Below are positions 19,001 through 26,390 of a DNA stretch of 64,000 bases, piece by piece. This DNA is from Algibacter_G agarivorans (lineage in GTDB: Bacteria; Bacteroidota; Bacteroidia; Flavobacteriales; Flavobacteriaceae). Each line of letters begins with the position of its first letter. Position 1 is the stretch's first letter. The translations under genes were made by a program, and so were the position numbers. Below the pieces are notes generated by a model. It saw only the letters and a program-made list of their open reading frames with translations. It was not told the origin of the DNA and made no database searches. The stretch spans positions 124,001 to 188,000 of the forward strand of contig NZ_BAABJJ010000012.1 in the NCBI RefSeq assembly GCF_039543245.1. The letters are read 5' to 3'.

Positions 19001-19038
19001 AAAAAAATGCGAACTTTATTAGTTCGCATTTTTTTTTT
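19001..19038. terminator. Bidirectional terminator between terB and the sulfur operon
   Basis: AATGCGAACT and AGTTCGCATT form the stem with a TTATT loop. An A tract lies to the left and a T tract to the right, so it works for both convergent transcripts. The same AATGCGAAC/GTTCGCATT stem reappears at 22793-22823, on the other side of the sulfur module. Confidence 0.85.
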
Positions 19039-19064
19039 GAATCTATAAATAAAACCTTGAAAAA

Positions 19065-19538
19065 TTATATAAAAAGGAGTTGGCAGCCTTCTTGGTCTGC
19101 TCTGCTATAAAAATCACCGATGGTTAGAATCCCATCTAATTCGTCAATTAAATCTTCTTCTTTTAAATGAAACATATCTACTGCCAGTTTACAGGCCCAA
19201 AGTCTACATCCAGAATCTGAAAGTATTTCTAAAAACTCGCCAATAGGAGGCATATCTAGTTTTTCCATTTCTTTTTTCATCATTTTTGTCGCAAAAGCCT
19301 CCATTCCTGGTAACCCCCCTAACATGGTTGGTAAATGCATCCCAGGATTACCTACGGTGGCAACGTGCAAATGTTCTAACTTTTTCTTTTGAATGGCTTC
19401 TAAACCAAAAAAAGTGAAAAATATTTCGGATTCTATGCCTTCCATTCTTGCTCCATTTGCCATTACAAAGGCGGCATAAGCATTTTCAATAGTTGCTTTT
19501 GATAAAATAAAAAGCATTTTTTTAACTTTTGTGGCCAT
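19065..19538 (-). CDS. DsrE2-like sulfur-carrier family protein
   Basis: The 157-residue protein belongs to the DsrE/DsrF/DrsH-like superfamily in its DsrE2 form: KKMLFILSKATIENAYAAF at the N-terminus, then a GMHLPTMLGGLPGME loop and a Cys-containing SDSGCRLWACKLAVDMF near residue 112. DsrE-type proteins carry or mobilise persulfide sulfur through conserved cysteines. It is the third gene of an operon headed by sulfide:quinone oxidoreductase and a TusE-like protein. It therefore probably accepts sulfane sulfur made by the first enzyme. Confidence 0.8.
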   Translation of the reverse strand: MATKVKKMLFILSKATIENAYAAFVMANGARMEGIESEIFFTFFGLEAIQKKKLEHLHVATVGNPGMHLPTMLGGLPGMEAFATKMMKKEMEKLDMPPIGEFLEILSDSGCRLWACKLAVDMFHLKEEDLIDELDGILTIGDFYSRADQEGCQLLFI

Positions 19539-19561
19539 AATTTCTTGTTTTTAATTTCGAT

Positions 19562-19870
19562 TTAGATACAACTTTTTGGTTTTGGTACACCAGCTATTTT
19601 AGTTGAAACTTTTAATGGCCCCTTAGGGAAAAGTGCATAAAATTCTTTGATGTCTAAAACACCACTTTTTTTAATACCTCTAACAGATAAAGCCACATCA
19701 TTTTTAACTTGTACTTGAAGCCAAGAAACCACTTCCCAATGTCTATCTGTCATTTCAACACCTTCATTTTTAGCAATCTCTAGCCCAATTTCTTTAGACC
19801 ATTGAGATACGTCTGTTAAATATCCGTCTTCCGTGACGTCTAATCTAATTCCTGCAATATTTAAATCCAT
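19562..19870 (-). CDS. TusE/DsrC family sulfur-relay protein, single C-terminal Cys
   Basis: The 102-residue protein has the DsrC/TusE fold signature (DGYLTDVSQWSKEIGLEIAK; DRHWEVVSWLQ) and the flexible tail KIAGVPKPKSCI with the penultimate cysteine. The second cysteine of true DsrC, about ten residues earlier, is replaced by Thr/Ser in KVSTKIAG. It therefore resembles single-cysteine TusE-type carriers and should hold a persulfide, not form the DsrC disulfide. It sits between the quinone oxidoreductase and DsrE2-like genes with gaps of about 25 bases. Confidence 0.85.
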   Translation of the reverse strand: MDLNIAGIRLDVTEDGYLTDVSQWSKEIGLEIAKNEGVEMTDRHWEVVSWLQVQVKNDVALSVRGIKKSGVLDIKEFYALFPKGPLKVSTKIAGVPKPKSCI

Positions 19871-19895
19871 AATATTTATTATTTAGTGTTTTTAA

Positions 19896-21140
19896 TTAAT
19901 TCTTTTTTATATCAAATACTTTTCCTTTGAAACTCATATTTCTTGAAACAAATGGAATGGCAATACCCCTTAAAAGCATATTCCAATAAATCCATCTAAA
20001 GGCTAATTTTCCCCAGTGATTAAAAACGCTTTCTTTCAATAATTTTAGAGGGCCTATTTTTGCAAAAGGAAAGGTCCCATGTACTGGTTCTGTTTTATAG
20101 TTGAAATCAATAAGTAAAGCCTTGTTATTTCCAGTCTCTATAAAGCAGTTTGCATGTCCATCAAATTCTTCTTTTAGCGTATATCCGTTTATATATAATA
20201 GAATATTATCGGTTAAAGTTTCGGCCTGAAAGTGGGCTACAGAACCTGCCTTAGAAGCTGGCACATTGGTAGCATCGCCAATTACAAATATATTTTCGTG
20301 GGCTACAGATTGTAAAGTATGTTTATGTGTTGGAACGAAGTTTAAATCATCTCCCAGTCCAGATCTTTCAATAAGCTCGTCGCCCATATTTGTGGGCACT
20401 GTTACTAATAAATCAAATGGGATTTTATGTTCGCCGTAATCAACAATTTCTTTTGTTTCATTATCAACTCTTTCTATTGCAAAATCGGATTCCATTCGGA
20501 TTCCTTTTTCAGATAAAAGATAACTTAATGATTTTGAACAGGTAGGTTTTGTAAAAGCACCAGACAGAGGCGTAACATAAGTAATTTCCACCTTATCTCT
20601 CATGCCTTTTTTAGTAAAATAAGAATCAGCCAAAAAAGCAAATTCTAAGGGTGCTACAGGACATTTAATTGGCATTTCTGTTAAATGCACAACCAATTTC
20701 CCACCTTCCCATTCACGGAATTTATTTCGCAATGCCAAAGCACCTTCAAACGTGTAAAAGTCGAATATATCTTTTTTCCAAAGTTCCCCTAATAACCCAT
20801 CAGTTTCCTCCGGAGCAATTTTAGATCCCGTTGCGATAATTAAGAGGTCATAATCTAAGGTTTCATCTTCTAGAGCAACTTTATTCTCTTCCGGTAAAAT
20901 TTTGTCTATTTTTTTTTGAATGTAATTAACCCCATTAGGAATAAATTTTTTACCAACTTTTTTTACTTGATCTTCTGTATAGGTATCAAAAGGAAGAAAT
21001 AAAAACCCTGGTTGATAATAATGTGTCTTATATTGGTCTACAATAGTGATTTTCCAAGTTTTTTTTGGAAGCTTTGAAACTAAATGATTTGCCATCATGG
21101 TTCCTGAAGTACCTGCACCTAAAATAACTAAGTTTTTCAT
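19896..21140 (-). CDS. sqr: Sulfide:quinone oxidoreductase-like flavoprotein
   Basis: This 414-residue FAD protein carries an N-terminal dinucleotide motif VILGAGTSGTMMANHL and a second FAD contact, FVIGDATNVPASKAGS, near residue 286. Cysteines occur at 160 (in KCPVAPLEFAF), 201 (PTCSKSL) and 332 (GHANCF). The CPVAPLE segment is typical of sulfide:quinone oxidoreductases. These peripheral membrane enzymes oxidise sulfide to zero-valent sulfur and reduce quinone. Downstream TusE-like and DsrE2-like genes supply probable sulfur acceptors. The family also contains type II NADH dehydrogenases, but the cysteines and context favour SQR. Confidence 0.85.
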   Translation of the reverse strand: MKNLVILGAGTSGTMMANHLVSKLPKKTWKITIVDQYKTHYYQPGFLFLPFDTYTEDQVKKVGKKFIPNGVNYIQKKIDKILPEENKVALEDETLDYDLLIIATGSKIAPEETDGLLGELWKKDIFDFYTFEGALALRNKFREWEGGKLVVHLTEMPIKCPVAPLEFAFLADSYFTKKGMRDKVEITYVTPLSGAFTKPTCSKSLSYLLSEKGIRMESDFAIERVDNETKEIVDYGEHKIPFDLLVTVPTNMGDELIERSGLGDDLNFVPTHKHTLQSVAHENIFVIGDATNVPASKAGSVAHFQAETLTDNILLYINGYTLKEEFDGHANCFIETGNNKALLIDFNYKTEPVHGTFPFAKIGPLKLLKESVFNHWGKLAFRWIYWNMLLRGIAIPFVSRNMSFKGKVFDIKKN

Positions 21141-21197
21141 TGTTTTTGCTTTTGAAAGTCATCACAATCATGATTAATTGTAAATTATTATTCTTGA

Positions 21198-21205
21198 TAA
21201 AATTA
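21198..21205 (-). promoter_or_regulatory. -7 box of the sqr operon
   Basis: The minus strand reads TAATTTTA, one base off TAnnTTTG. No -33 element is present. Instead an ATGAC-AAAA-GTCAT palindrome is centred 29.5 bases upstream, as expected for activator-dependent transcription. The mirror-image promoter for the porin gene has the identical box and distance. Confidence 0.55.
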
Positions 21206-21227
21206 CTCATTAAGCAATTATCAAATT

Positions 21228-21241
21228 ATGACAAAAGTCAT
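21228..21241. promoter_or_regulatory. CRP/FNR-type operator serving sqr
   Basis: ATGAC-AAAA-GTCAT is a perfect 5-4-5 inverted repeat with the half-site spacing of FNR/CRP-family sites (compare TTGAT-N4-ATCAA). Its centre at 21234.5 would lie near -42 of the sqr transcript, the class II activator position. Confidence 0.6.
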
Positions 21242-21254
21242 CATTAACCCCTTG

Positions 21255-21270
21255 TGTAACAAAGGTTACA
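21255..21270. promoter_or_regulatory. Central palindrome between sqr and the porin gene
   Basis: TGTAAC-AAAG-GTTACA is a perfect 6-4-6 inverted repeat. It has the same four-base spacer as the two flanking operators but a different half-site. It may bind a second CRP/FNR-family protein or a weaker site for the same one. Confidence 0.5.
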
Positions 21271-21315
21271 TAAAGAGCTTGTAATTACGGTTTTCAAAAA
21301 AAAAGAGCCAAGAAG

Positions 21316-21327
21316 TGACAAAAGTCA
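21316..21327. promoter_or_regulatory. CRP/FNR-type operator serving the porin gene
   Basis: TGAC-AAAA-GTCA repeats the core of the 21228-21241 site. Its centre is 29.5 bases before the TAATTTTA box at 21351, exactly mirroring the arrangement on the sqr side. Confidence 0.6.
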
Positions 21328-21350
21328 TAGATAAGAGGATATTCTCAAAG

Positions 21351-21358
21351 TAATTTTA
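21351..21358 (+). promoter_or_regulatory. -7 box of the FadL-type porin gene
   Basis: TAATTTTA is identical to the box used by the divergent sqr promoter and likewise lacks a -33 element. The start codon lies 68 bases downstream. Confidence 0.5.
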
Positions 21359-21426
21359 CCAATCAAACATTAACTATAAGAATTCAACTCTAAACTCCTT
21401 TCAGAATTCTTCTAAATAACTTAATT

Positions 21427-22752
21427 ATGAAAACTACTATTTTACGTTCGTTATTTTTACTTTTCTCTGTGTCTGTTTTATCACAGGCTGGTCATATCAT
21501 GCAAGGTGTTGGCGCTGTAAACATGTCTATGGGAGGTGCTGCAACTGGACAACCACTTGACATTTCTGGAGCATTACAATGGAATCCTGCATCAATTTCG
21601 GCTTTCGATGACAAAATAATCAAACTAGATGTTGGGTTATTCTTTTCATCGCCTGAGTTATTCTCTACGGTTCCTGAATTTGACTCTAATACAGGTCAAC
21701 CAACTGGCAATTTCTTCAGTGGTAACACCAAGGATGATAGAGGTGTTTCTCCTATGCCTGCATTAGCCATGGTTTGGGGGAAAGAAGGCAGCAAACATAC
21801 TTTTGGCGCATCTGCATTTGGCATTAGTGGATTTGGAGTTACGTTCCCAGAAAGCATGACGAATCCTATTAATATGCCTCAACCAAATGGTTTTGGGCAT
21901 ATTGAATCTGATTATATATTATTACAAATCGGAGCTACTTGGGCTTATGAATTATCTGATAAATTTTCAATTGGTGTAGAACCGACTTTTAACTATTCTA
22001 CATTAGAATTAGCACCTAACCCTACTGCAAATCCCAATGGCTCAGGTTATCCTTCAGCAGATAAAGCTACAGCTACAGGAATTGGAGCACAATTTGGATT
22101 ATTCTTTGATTCGGGTTCAGGATTTAAAGCTGGAGCGTCATATAAAACAACCCAAAAGTTTAGCGAATTCGAATTTGATAATACCTATTTAGATAATTCA
22201 ACAGCAAAAAATAAATTTCAAATGGATTATCCTGCAATTTTATCATTTGGTTTAGGGTATTCTAATGATGCGATTGATTTAGCTTTAGATTACAGAATGG
22301 TAGATTATGAAAATACTGATGGTTTCTCTGAAACTGGATGGACGACAACAGCATCTGTATCAGGATTTGGATGGGAAAATATTTCAATTTTATCGGCAGG
22401 TCTTCAATATAAAGGCGTTGATAAATTGCCATTACGTTTAGGTTATACTTATAGCTCTAATCCAATTCCTGAAGACGTAGCGTTTTTTAACATTCCTGCA
22501 ACTGCAATTATTAAAAATGCATTCCAATTAGGATTTAGTTATGAAGCTAATGATAATTGGAAGCTTGATATTGTTTATCATTATGGCTCTAGTGGTGATG
22601 CAACTAAAGGTCAAGTTCTGAATCCAATGTTTATAGGTGCTGGTAATCCTCTTGGTGCCATCCCCGGTAGTGAAGTATCTTACGACATGACTACATCAAT
22701 GATTCAATTTGGTGTAAGCTATAAATTTATTAAAACACAAGAAACTAATTAG
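21427..22752 (+). CDS. OmpP1/FadL/TodX-family outer-membrane transporter
   Basis: The 441-residue protein has a signal peptide (MKTTILRSLFLLFSVSVLSQ). It then has the family N-terminus GHIMQGVGAVNMSMGGAAT and the NPAS segment that forms the plug region of FadL-like barrels. Alternating beta strands follow to a C-terminal strand ending FGVSYKFIKT. FadL relatives pass hydrophobic compounds across the outer membrane. The divergent gene is sqr, and both promoters share operator and box geometry, so the porin is probably co-regulated with sulfide oxidation. Its cargo is not known. Confidence 0.88.
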   Translation: MKTTILRSLFLLFSVSVLSQAGHIMQGVGAVNMSMGGAATGQPLDISGALQWNPASISAFDDKIIKLDVGLFFSSPELFSTVPEFDSNTGQPTGNFFSGNTKDDRGVSPMPALAMVWGKEGSKHTFGASAFGISGFGVTFPESMTNPINMPQPNGFGHIESDYILLQIGATWAYELSDKFSIGVEPTFNYSTLELAPNPTANPNGSGYPSADKATATGIGAQFGLFFDSGSGFKAGASYKTTQKFSEFEFDNTYLDNSTAKNKFQMDYPAILSFGLGYSNDAIDLALDYRMVDYENTDGFSETGWTTTASVSGFGWENISILSAGLQYKGVDKLPLRLGYTYSSNPIPEDVAFFNIPATAIIKNAFQLGFSYEANDNWKLDIVYHYGSSGDATKGQVLNPMFIGAGNPLGAIPGSEVSYDMTTSMIQFGVSYKFIKTQETN

Positions 22753-22792
22753 TACGCCTACTTATTGTCGTACTGTAAGTTTAATATTCAAT

Positions 22793-22823
22793 AAAAAATG
22801 CGAACCATGAGTTCGCATTTTTT
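22793..22823. terminator. Bidirectional terminator downstream of the porin gene
   Basis: AAAAAATGCGAAC and GTTCGCATTTTTT form a 13-bp stem around CATGA. It serves the porin gene and the convergent AraC gene. The stem is the same as in the terminator at 19001-19038. Confidence 0.85.
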
Positions 22824-22911
22824 ATTTATGAAGTTTTAATTGTATTCGCTTTCGCGGAATACGAACTTTTATAGTTTTAAATTTTATAGTCCACGATCTC
22901 CATGTTATTAA

Positions 22912-23754
22912 TCAATAAAACGCCAACCTATATTGTGCAGGCGTTCGCTTAGTTATAGATTTAAACTGACGATGGAAAAAGGATAAATTTGAGTATCCCG
23001 TTTCAAAAGAAATTTGCTCTACGGAGTTATCCGATTCGCGCAAAAGTTCGCATGCCTTACTTATACGGTATTCGTTCAAGTAGGAGGTAAATGTTTTATT
23101 AAATGTTTTTTTAAAGAATTTTGAAAATGAAACTGGTGTCATGTAAACCAAATCGCTTAATTGCTGGGATGAAATTTTATTTTGATAATTATGCTCAACA
23201 AATTCCATAATTTTTTGAATGCGTTTTGAAACATTGGTGTTTACATTAAAATGTCCGCCCAAACTCAATGATTCGTATCGATCCAAGGATAATTCATGCA
23301 ATAATCCCACTGTTTTCAGTAACCGAAACATAGGCGATACATGTTGCATTTCAAGCAGTTTTTTTCCAGCTATTTTTGCCGTTTTAGGATGAAACACCAC
23401 GCCTTTATAACTAGCTTTTAGCAATTTGTTTATGGATATAAACTCGTCCTTTTCCATCCAACCCTTACCAAGCAAGTTTTCATTAAACTGTATAAAAACC
23501 GATTTTGCTATGTGCATTTTGGCATGATTACTTTTCCAACAATGTGGCAAATTGGGACCTATTAATACCAATTCTCCAGGATAATAACTATGAATGGCGT
23601 TTCCAACACTACGAATACCAGAGCTTTCACAAATATAAGTTAGCTCCCATTCTGGGTGATAATGCCAAGGTGATTCAAATGCTTCCTTTTCAAAAATATC
23701 ATAATGAAAGGATTGATTTAAATCAGTAGAAATTGGTTCAAAAATAGCTTTCAA
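22912..23754 (-). CDS. AraC-family regulator of the adjacent sugar operon
   Basis: The 280-residue protein has an N-terminal cupin-like sensor (SPWHYHPEWELTYI near 29-42, PGELVLIGPNLPHCW near 64-78). Two C-terminal helix-turn-helix motifs lie at about 185-280 (SSQQLSDLVYMTPVSFSKFF; VEQISFETGYSNLSFFHRQF). It is divergent from the kinase-isomerase-aldolase operon and should sense its sugar or an intermediate. It is clearly related to the AraC protein at 43638-44513, which has the same HPE-EL-YI and LIG-NLPH motifs. Confidence 0.88.
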   Translation of the reverse strand: MKAIFEPISTDLNQSFHYDIFEKEAFESPWHYHPEWELTYICESSGIRSVGNAIHSYYPGELVLIGPNLPHCWKSNHAKMHIAKSVFIQFNENLLGKGWMEKDEFISINKLLKASYKGVVFHPKTAKIAGKKLLEMQHVSPMFRLLKTVGLLHELSLDRYESLSLGGHFNVNTNVSKRIQKIMEFVEHNYQNKISSQQLSDLVYMTPVSFSKFFKKTFNKTFTSYLNEYRISKACELLRESDNSVEQISFETGYSNLSFFHRQFKSITKRTPAQYRLAFY

Positions 23755-23770
23755 AGTGTATCAATTTTCA

Positions 23771-23838
23771 TATTAAATACATTCCATATCAAAATTAAGT
23801 AAAAATAGTACATGTTTACACTAATAGTGTATTTAATA
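23771..23838. promoter_or_regulatory. Candidate operator region, araC/kinase intergenic
   Basis: An 11-base perfect inverted repeat, TATTAAATACA (23771-23781) and TGTATTTAATA (23828-23838), lies in the divergent promoter region. Two ACATGT-centred segments (near 23810 and 23841) also occur. A TATTTTTA box at 23857-23864 may be the -7 element of the kinase gene. The repeat spacing of 57 bases (about five helical turns) would suit an AraC-type protein bound at two places. Confidence 0.45.
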
Positions 23839-23891
23839 TCACATGTAAATCTCAACTATTTTTACATAAACAAATAAAGACAAATTCAAAT

Positions 23892-24800
23892 ATGGCTCTT
23901 GATGTTATTGTTTCTGGATTATTGGTAGTAGATATTTTAGCCAAAGTACCTTCAAAAATTATTAAAGGCACCAAACACGAAATTTCTAAAATACTAGTTC
24001 AAGGTGGTGCTCCTGCTGGAAACGCTGCTTGTGTTATAGCTAAATCTGGCTTAAAAACTGGGTTTGTGGGTTATAAAGCAGACAATACCTTAAGTATTAT
24101 TGCCAACCAAGAATTACATAAATGTGGAGTTAACACATCCTTGATGATTGAAAAAGAAAACTTTCAGCCAGCTATAGCTGTAGTGGAAGTTGATGCTAAT
24201 AATGGCGATCGTACTGTTTTCTATTCTTTAGATAATTATAGCCCATTGGCAATAAAAGATATTAACGAAGATTGGGTAAAAAACAGCAAACTACTTTTAG
24301 TAGATGGCTACGATGTAACTGGTAATTTAGAGTTATTGAAAATTGCAAAAAAACACGAAACCCCATCAGTATTAGATATTGAAACAGGAGATATAGCCAT
24401 CTTAAAACAGATGATACAATTGGGCGACCACATAATTTTACCGTTGGAAGGCGCACAATTAATTACTGGATTAAAGGATACCCACGACTGTTTGTTTGCT
24501 CTTGGCAAACTTACCAAAGGTCAGTTGATAATTACCGATGGTGCTAATGGAAGTTGGGCAATCGAAAACAACAATATCATCCATCAACCAGCGTTCCCCG
24601 CTAAAGTTGTGGATACTACAGGTTGTGGCGATGCCTTTCATGGCGCCTATGCCATTGCGCTTTTAGAGGGCAAAAACCTTGTAAATAGAATGCAATTTGC
24701 TTCAGCATACGCTTCTATTATCGCAACCCATTTTGGCGGAAGAAGTTATTTCCCCAATAAACAAGAAGTCGAAAACGTAATCATTAAAAACACAAAGTGA
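23892..24800 (+). CDS. PfkB-family carbohydrate kinase
   Basis: The 302-residue protein is a ribokinase/PfkB enzyme. The N-terminal GGAPAGNAACVIAKSGLKTGFVG segment is split by substrate-binding loops. The C-terminal signature VVDTTGCGDAFHGAYAIALL near residue 237 supplies the catalytic Asp and anion hole. It should phosphorylate the sugar produced by the downstream isomerase, upstream of cleavage by the aldolase. Its stop overlaps the isomerase start as TGATG. The exact substrate cannot be told from the sequence. Confidence 0.87.
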   Translation: MALDVIVSGLLVVDILAKVPSKIIKGTKHEISKILVQGGAPAGNAACVIAKSGLKTGFVGYKADNTLSIIANQELHKCGVNTSLMIEKENFQPAIAVVEVDANNGDRTVFYSLDNYSPLAIKDINEDWVKNSKLLLVDGYDVTGNLELLKIAKKHETPSVLDIETGDIAILKQMIQLGDHIILPLEGAQLITGLKDTHDCLFALGKLTKGQLIITDGANGSWAIENNNIIHQPAFPAKVVDTTGCGDAFHGAYAIALLEGKNLVNRMQFASAYASIIATHFGGRSYFPNKQEVENVIIKNTK

Positions 24801-26368
24801 TGGTAGAAGATAATATTGGCACTCCTGAATTAAAAGAATCTATAGATACTTCACAAAACACGTTAGATTTTTTAAACCGAAAAGGTGTTGTTGCTAAGGA
24901 AATGGAACAATTAATAACGCCCAAACAAACCGTAAAAAAAGTAAGTATAGGACTTATAGGCATTGGTTTTGAATTGCATTTTGATTGGGAAAAAGCAAAA
25001 AAATCCTATTCAGAAGCTTTACAACAAACCAAGCGCGCCATGGGAGAAAACAACTCGTTATTAGCACCTAAAGAGCCCGTACAAACAAAAGCCGATTTAT
25101 TAGCCCTTTTAAATGAGTACAATGCTCAAGGCATGAGCGGATTAATAATATATCAGGCATCCTATATTGCTGGAGATTTGGCTTTGGCACTGGCAAATTG
25201 GTTACGCGAACATGCCATTCCCTTATTAAGTTGGTCGCACGACGAAGTTACCGGTGGTAGATTAACAGCAAATAGATTATGCGGACAAAACTTCTTACTA
25301 AATATTTTAAACGGTATGGAGGTGAAGTATTCTTGGGTAGTAAATGCCCCAAAATCGCTTCAATTAGACCAAGTTTTAGACCGTTTCATTAGAGTGGTTA
25401 CTGCAAAAAAACATTTACAAAACAGTACTGTTTTAATGATAGGAGGTATGCGCGTTCCAGGTTTTTACGATTGCGAACTTAACGAATTATCAATCTCAAA
25501 ACATTTTGGTCTAGGAATAGATCGGGTTGATATTGAAACCGTATGGAGATATGGTGAAAAATTTGCAAAAAAGGACATTGACAAGATTGTCTCTAAACTA
25601 ATTAATGATGAAAATTGCGGGCTTTCTAAAGTAAATGAAAGGGAACTGTTTTTATCTGTACGTTTTAGTTTGGCCATTGCCGATTATGCAAGACAAGGGA
25701 ATTATTTAGGCGTTGCACTTAAAAACTGGCCAGAACTTTTCGATAACTATAAAATTGCAGGCGATGGCGCAGGAGCGTTAGTACAAGATTTAGGTATTCC
25801 TATTTCAGATGAATCTGATATGGGTGGTCTTATTACCATGGTTGCAATAAACGAAATTACACAGGGCAAAGCGTTACCAACATTAATGGATCTTTCTATA
25901 TTAAACGCAGAGGAAAACAAATTAGGCATGTGGCATTGTGGTGGCTCACCTACCCGATTACTTCGTAGCGGCACTAAATTTGAAGTTCGAAATCACAGTA
26001 TTCTTGACAACTATGACGAAGCTCAATCCTATGGCATGCTTTTAGAATTTTTATTGGAAAAAGGAGCAGTTACTATAGCAAAATATCAATATCCACATGC
26101 ATCTGACATGTTGTCTTTTGAAGGAAAAATTATAGACTCTCCTATGCGATTTAGAGGCGCCTATGGGGAAATAGTAACTCAAAACGTAAAAGCATCTGCA
26201 GTGGTAGGCACCATATTGAGCAAAGGATTAGATCATCATTGGATAGTTGGCCGAGGCCATTTTCAAGAAGACCTAAAAGAATTTAATCATTGGGCAAATG
26301 TTCAAGACATTGCATTTGTTAATGAAGGATTAAGCGGACGCAGTATCCAAAAACATTTAAACTACTAA
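24800..26368 (+). CDS. Sugar isomerase of the FucI/AraA fold
   Basis: The protein (522 residues) begins at ATG 24800, which overlaps the kinase stop. A GTG directly before it is also in frame. It resembles L-fucose/L-arabinose isomerases: an N-terminal Rossmann-like part (KKVSIGLIGIGFELHFDW), a middle domain with ISDESDMGGLITMVAI, and a C-terminal part with GMWHCGGSPTRLL and VGRGHFQEDL. These could supply the acidic and His ligands for the catalytic metal. Such enzymes interconvert aldoses and ketoses. It is distant enough from classic FucI and AraA that the substrate is open. Confidence 0.75.
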   Translation: MVEDNIGTPELKESIDTSQNTLDFLNRKGVVAKEMEQLITPKQTVKKVSIGLIGIGFELHFDWEKAKKSYSEALQQTKRAMGENNSLLAPKEPVQTKADLLALLNEYNAQGMSGLIIYQASYIAGDLALALANWLREHAIPLLSWSHDEVTGGRLTANRLCGQNFLLNILNGMEVKYSWVVNAPKSLQLDQVLDRFIRVVTAKKHLQNSTVLMIGGMRVPGFYDCELNELSISKHFGLGIDRVDIETVWRYGEKFAKKDIDKIVSKLINDENCGLSKVNERELFLSVRFSLAIADYARQGNYLGVALKNWPELFDNYKIAGDGAGALVQDLGIPISDESDMGGLITMVAINEITQGKALPTLMDLSILNAEENKLGMWHCGGSPTRLLRSGTKFEVRNHSILDNYDEAQSYGMLLEFLLEKGAVTIAKYQYPHASDMLSFEGKIIDSPMRFRGAYGEIVTQNVKASAVVGTILSKGLDHHWIVGRGHFQEDLKEFNHWANVQDIAFVNEGLSGRSIQKHLNY

Positions 26369-26390
26369 CAACATATTAAAACATAATAAA

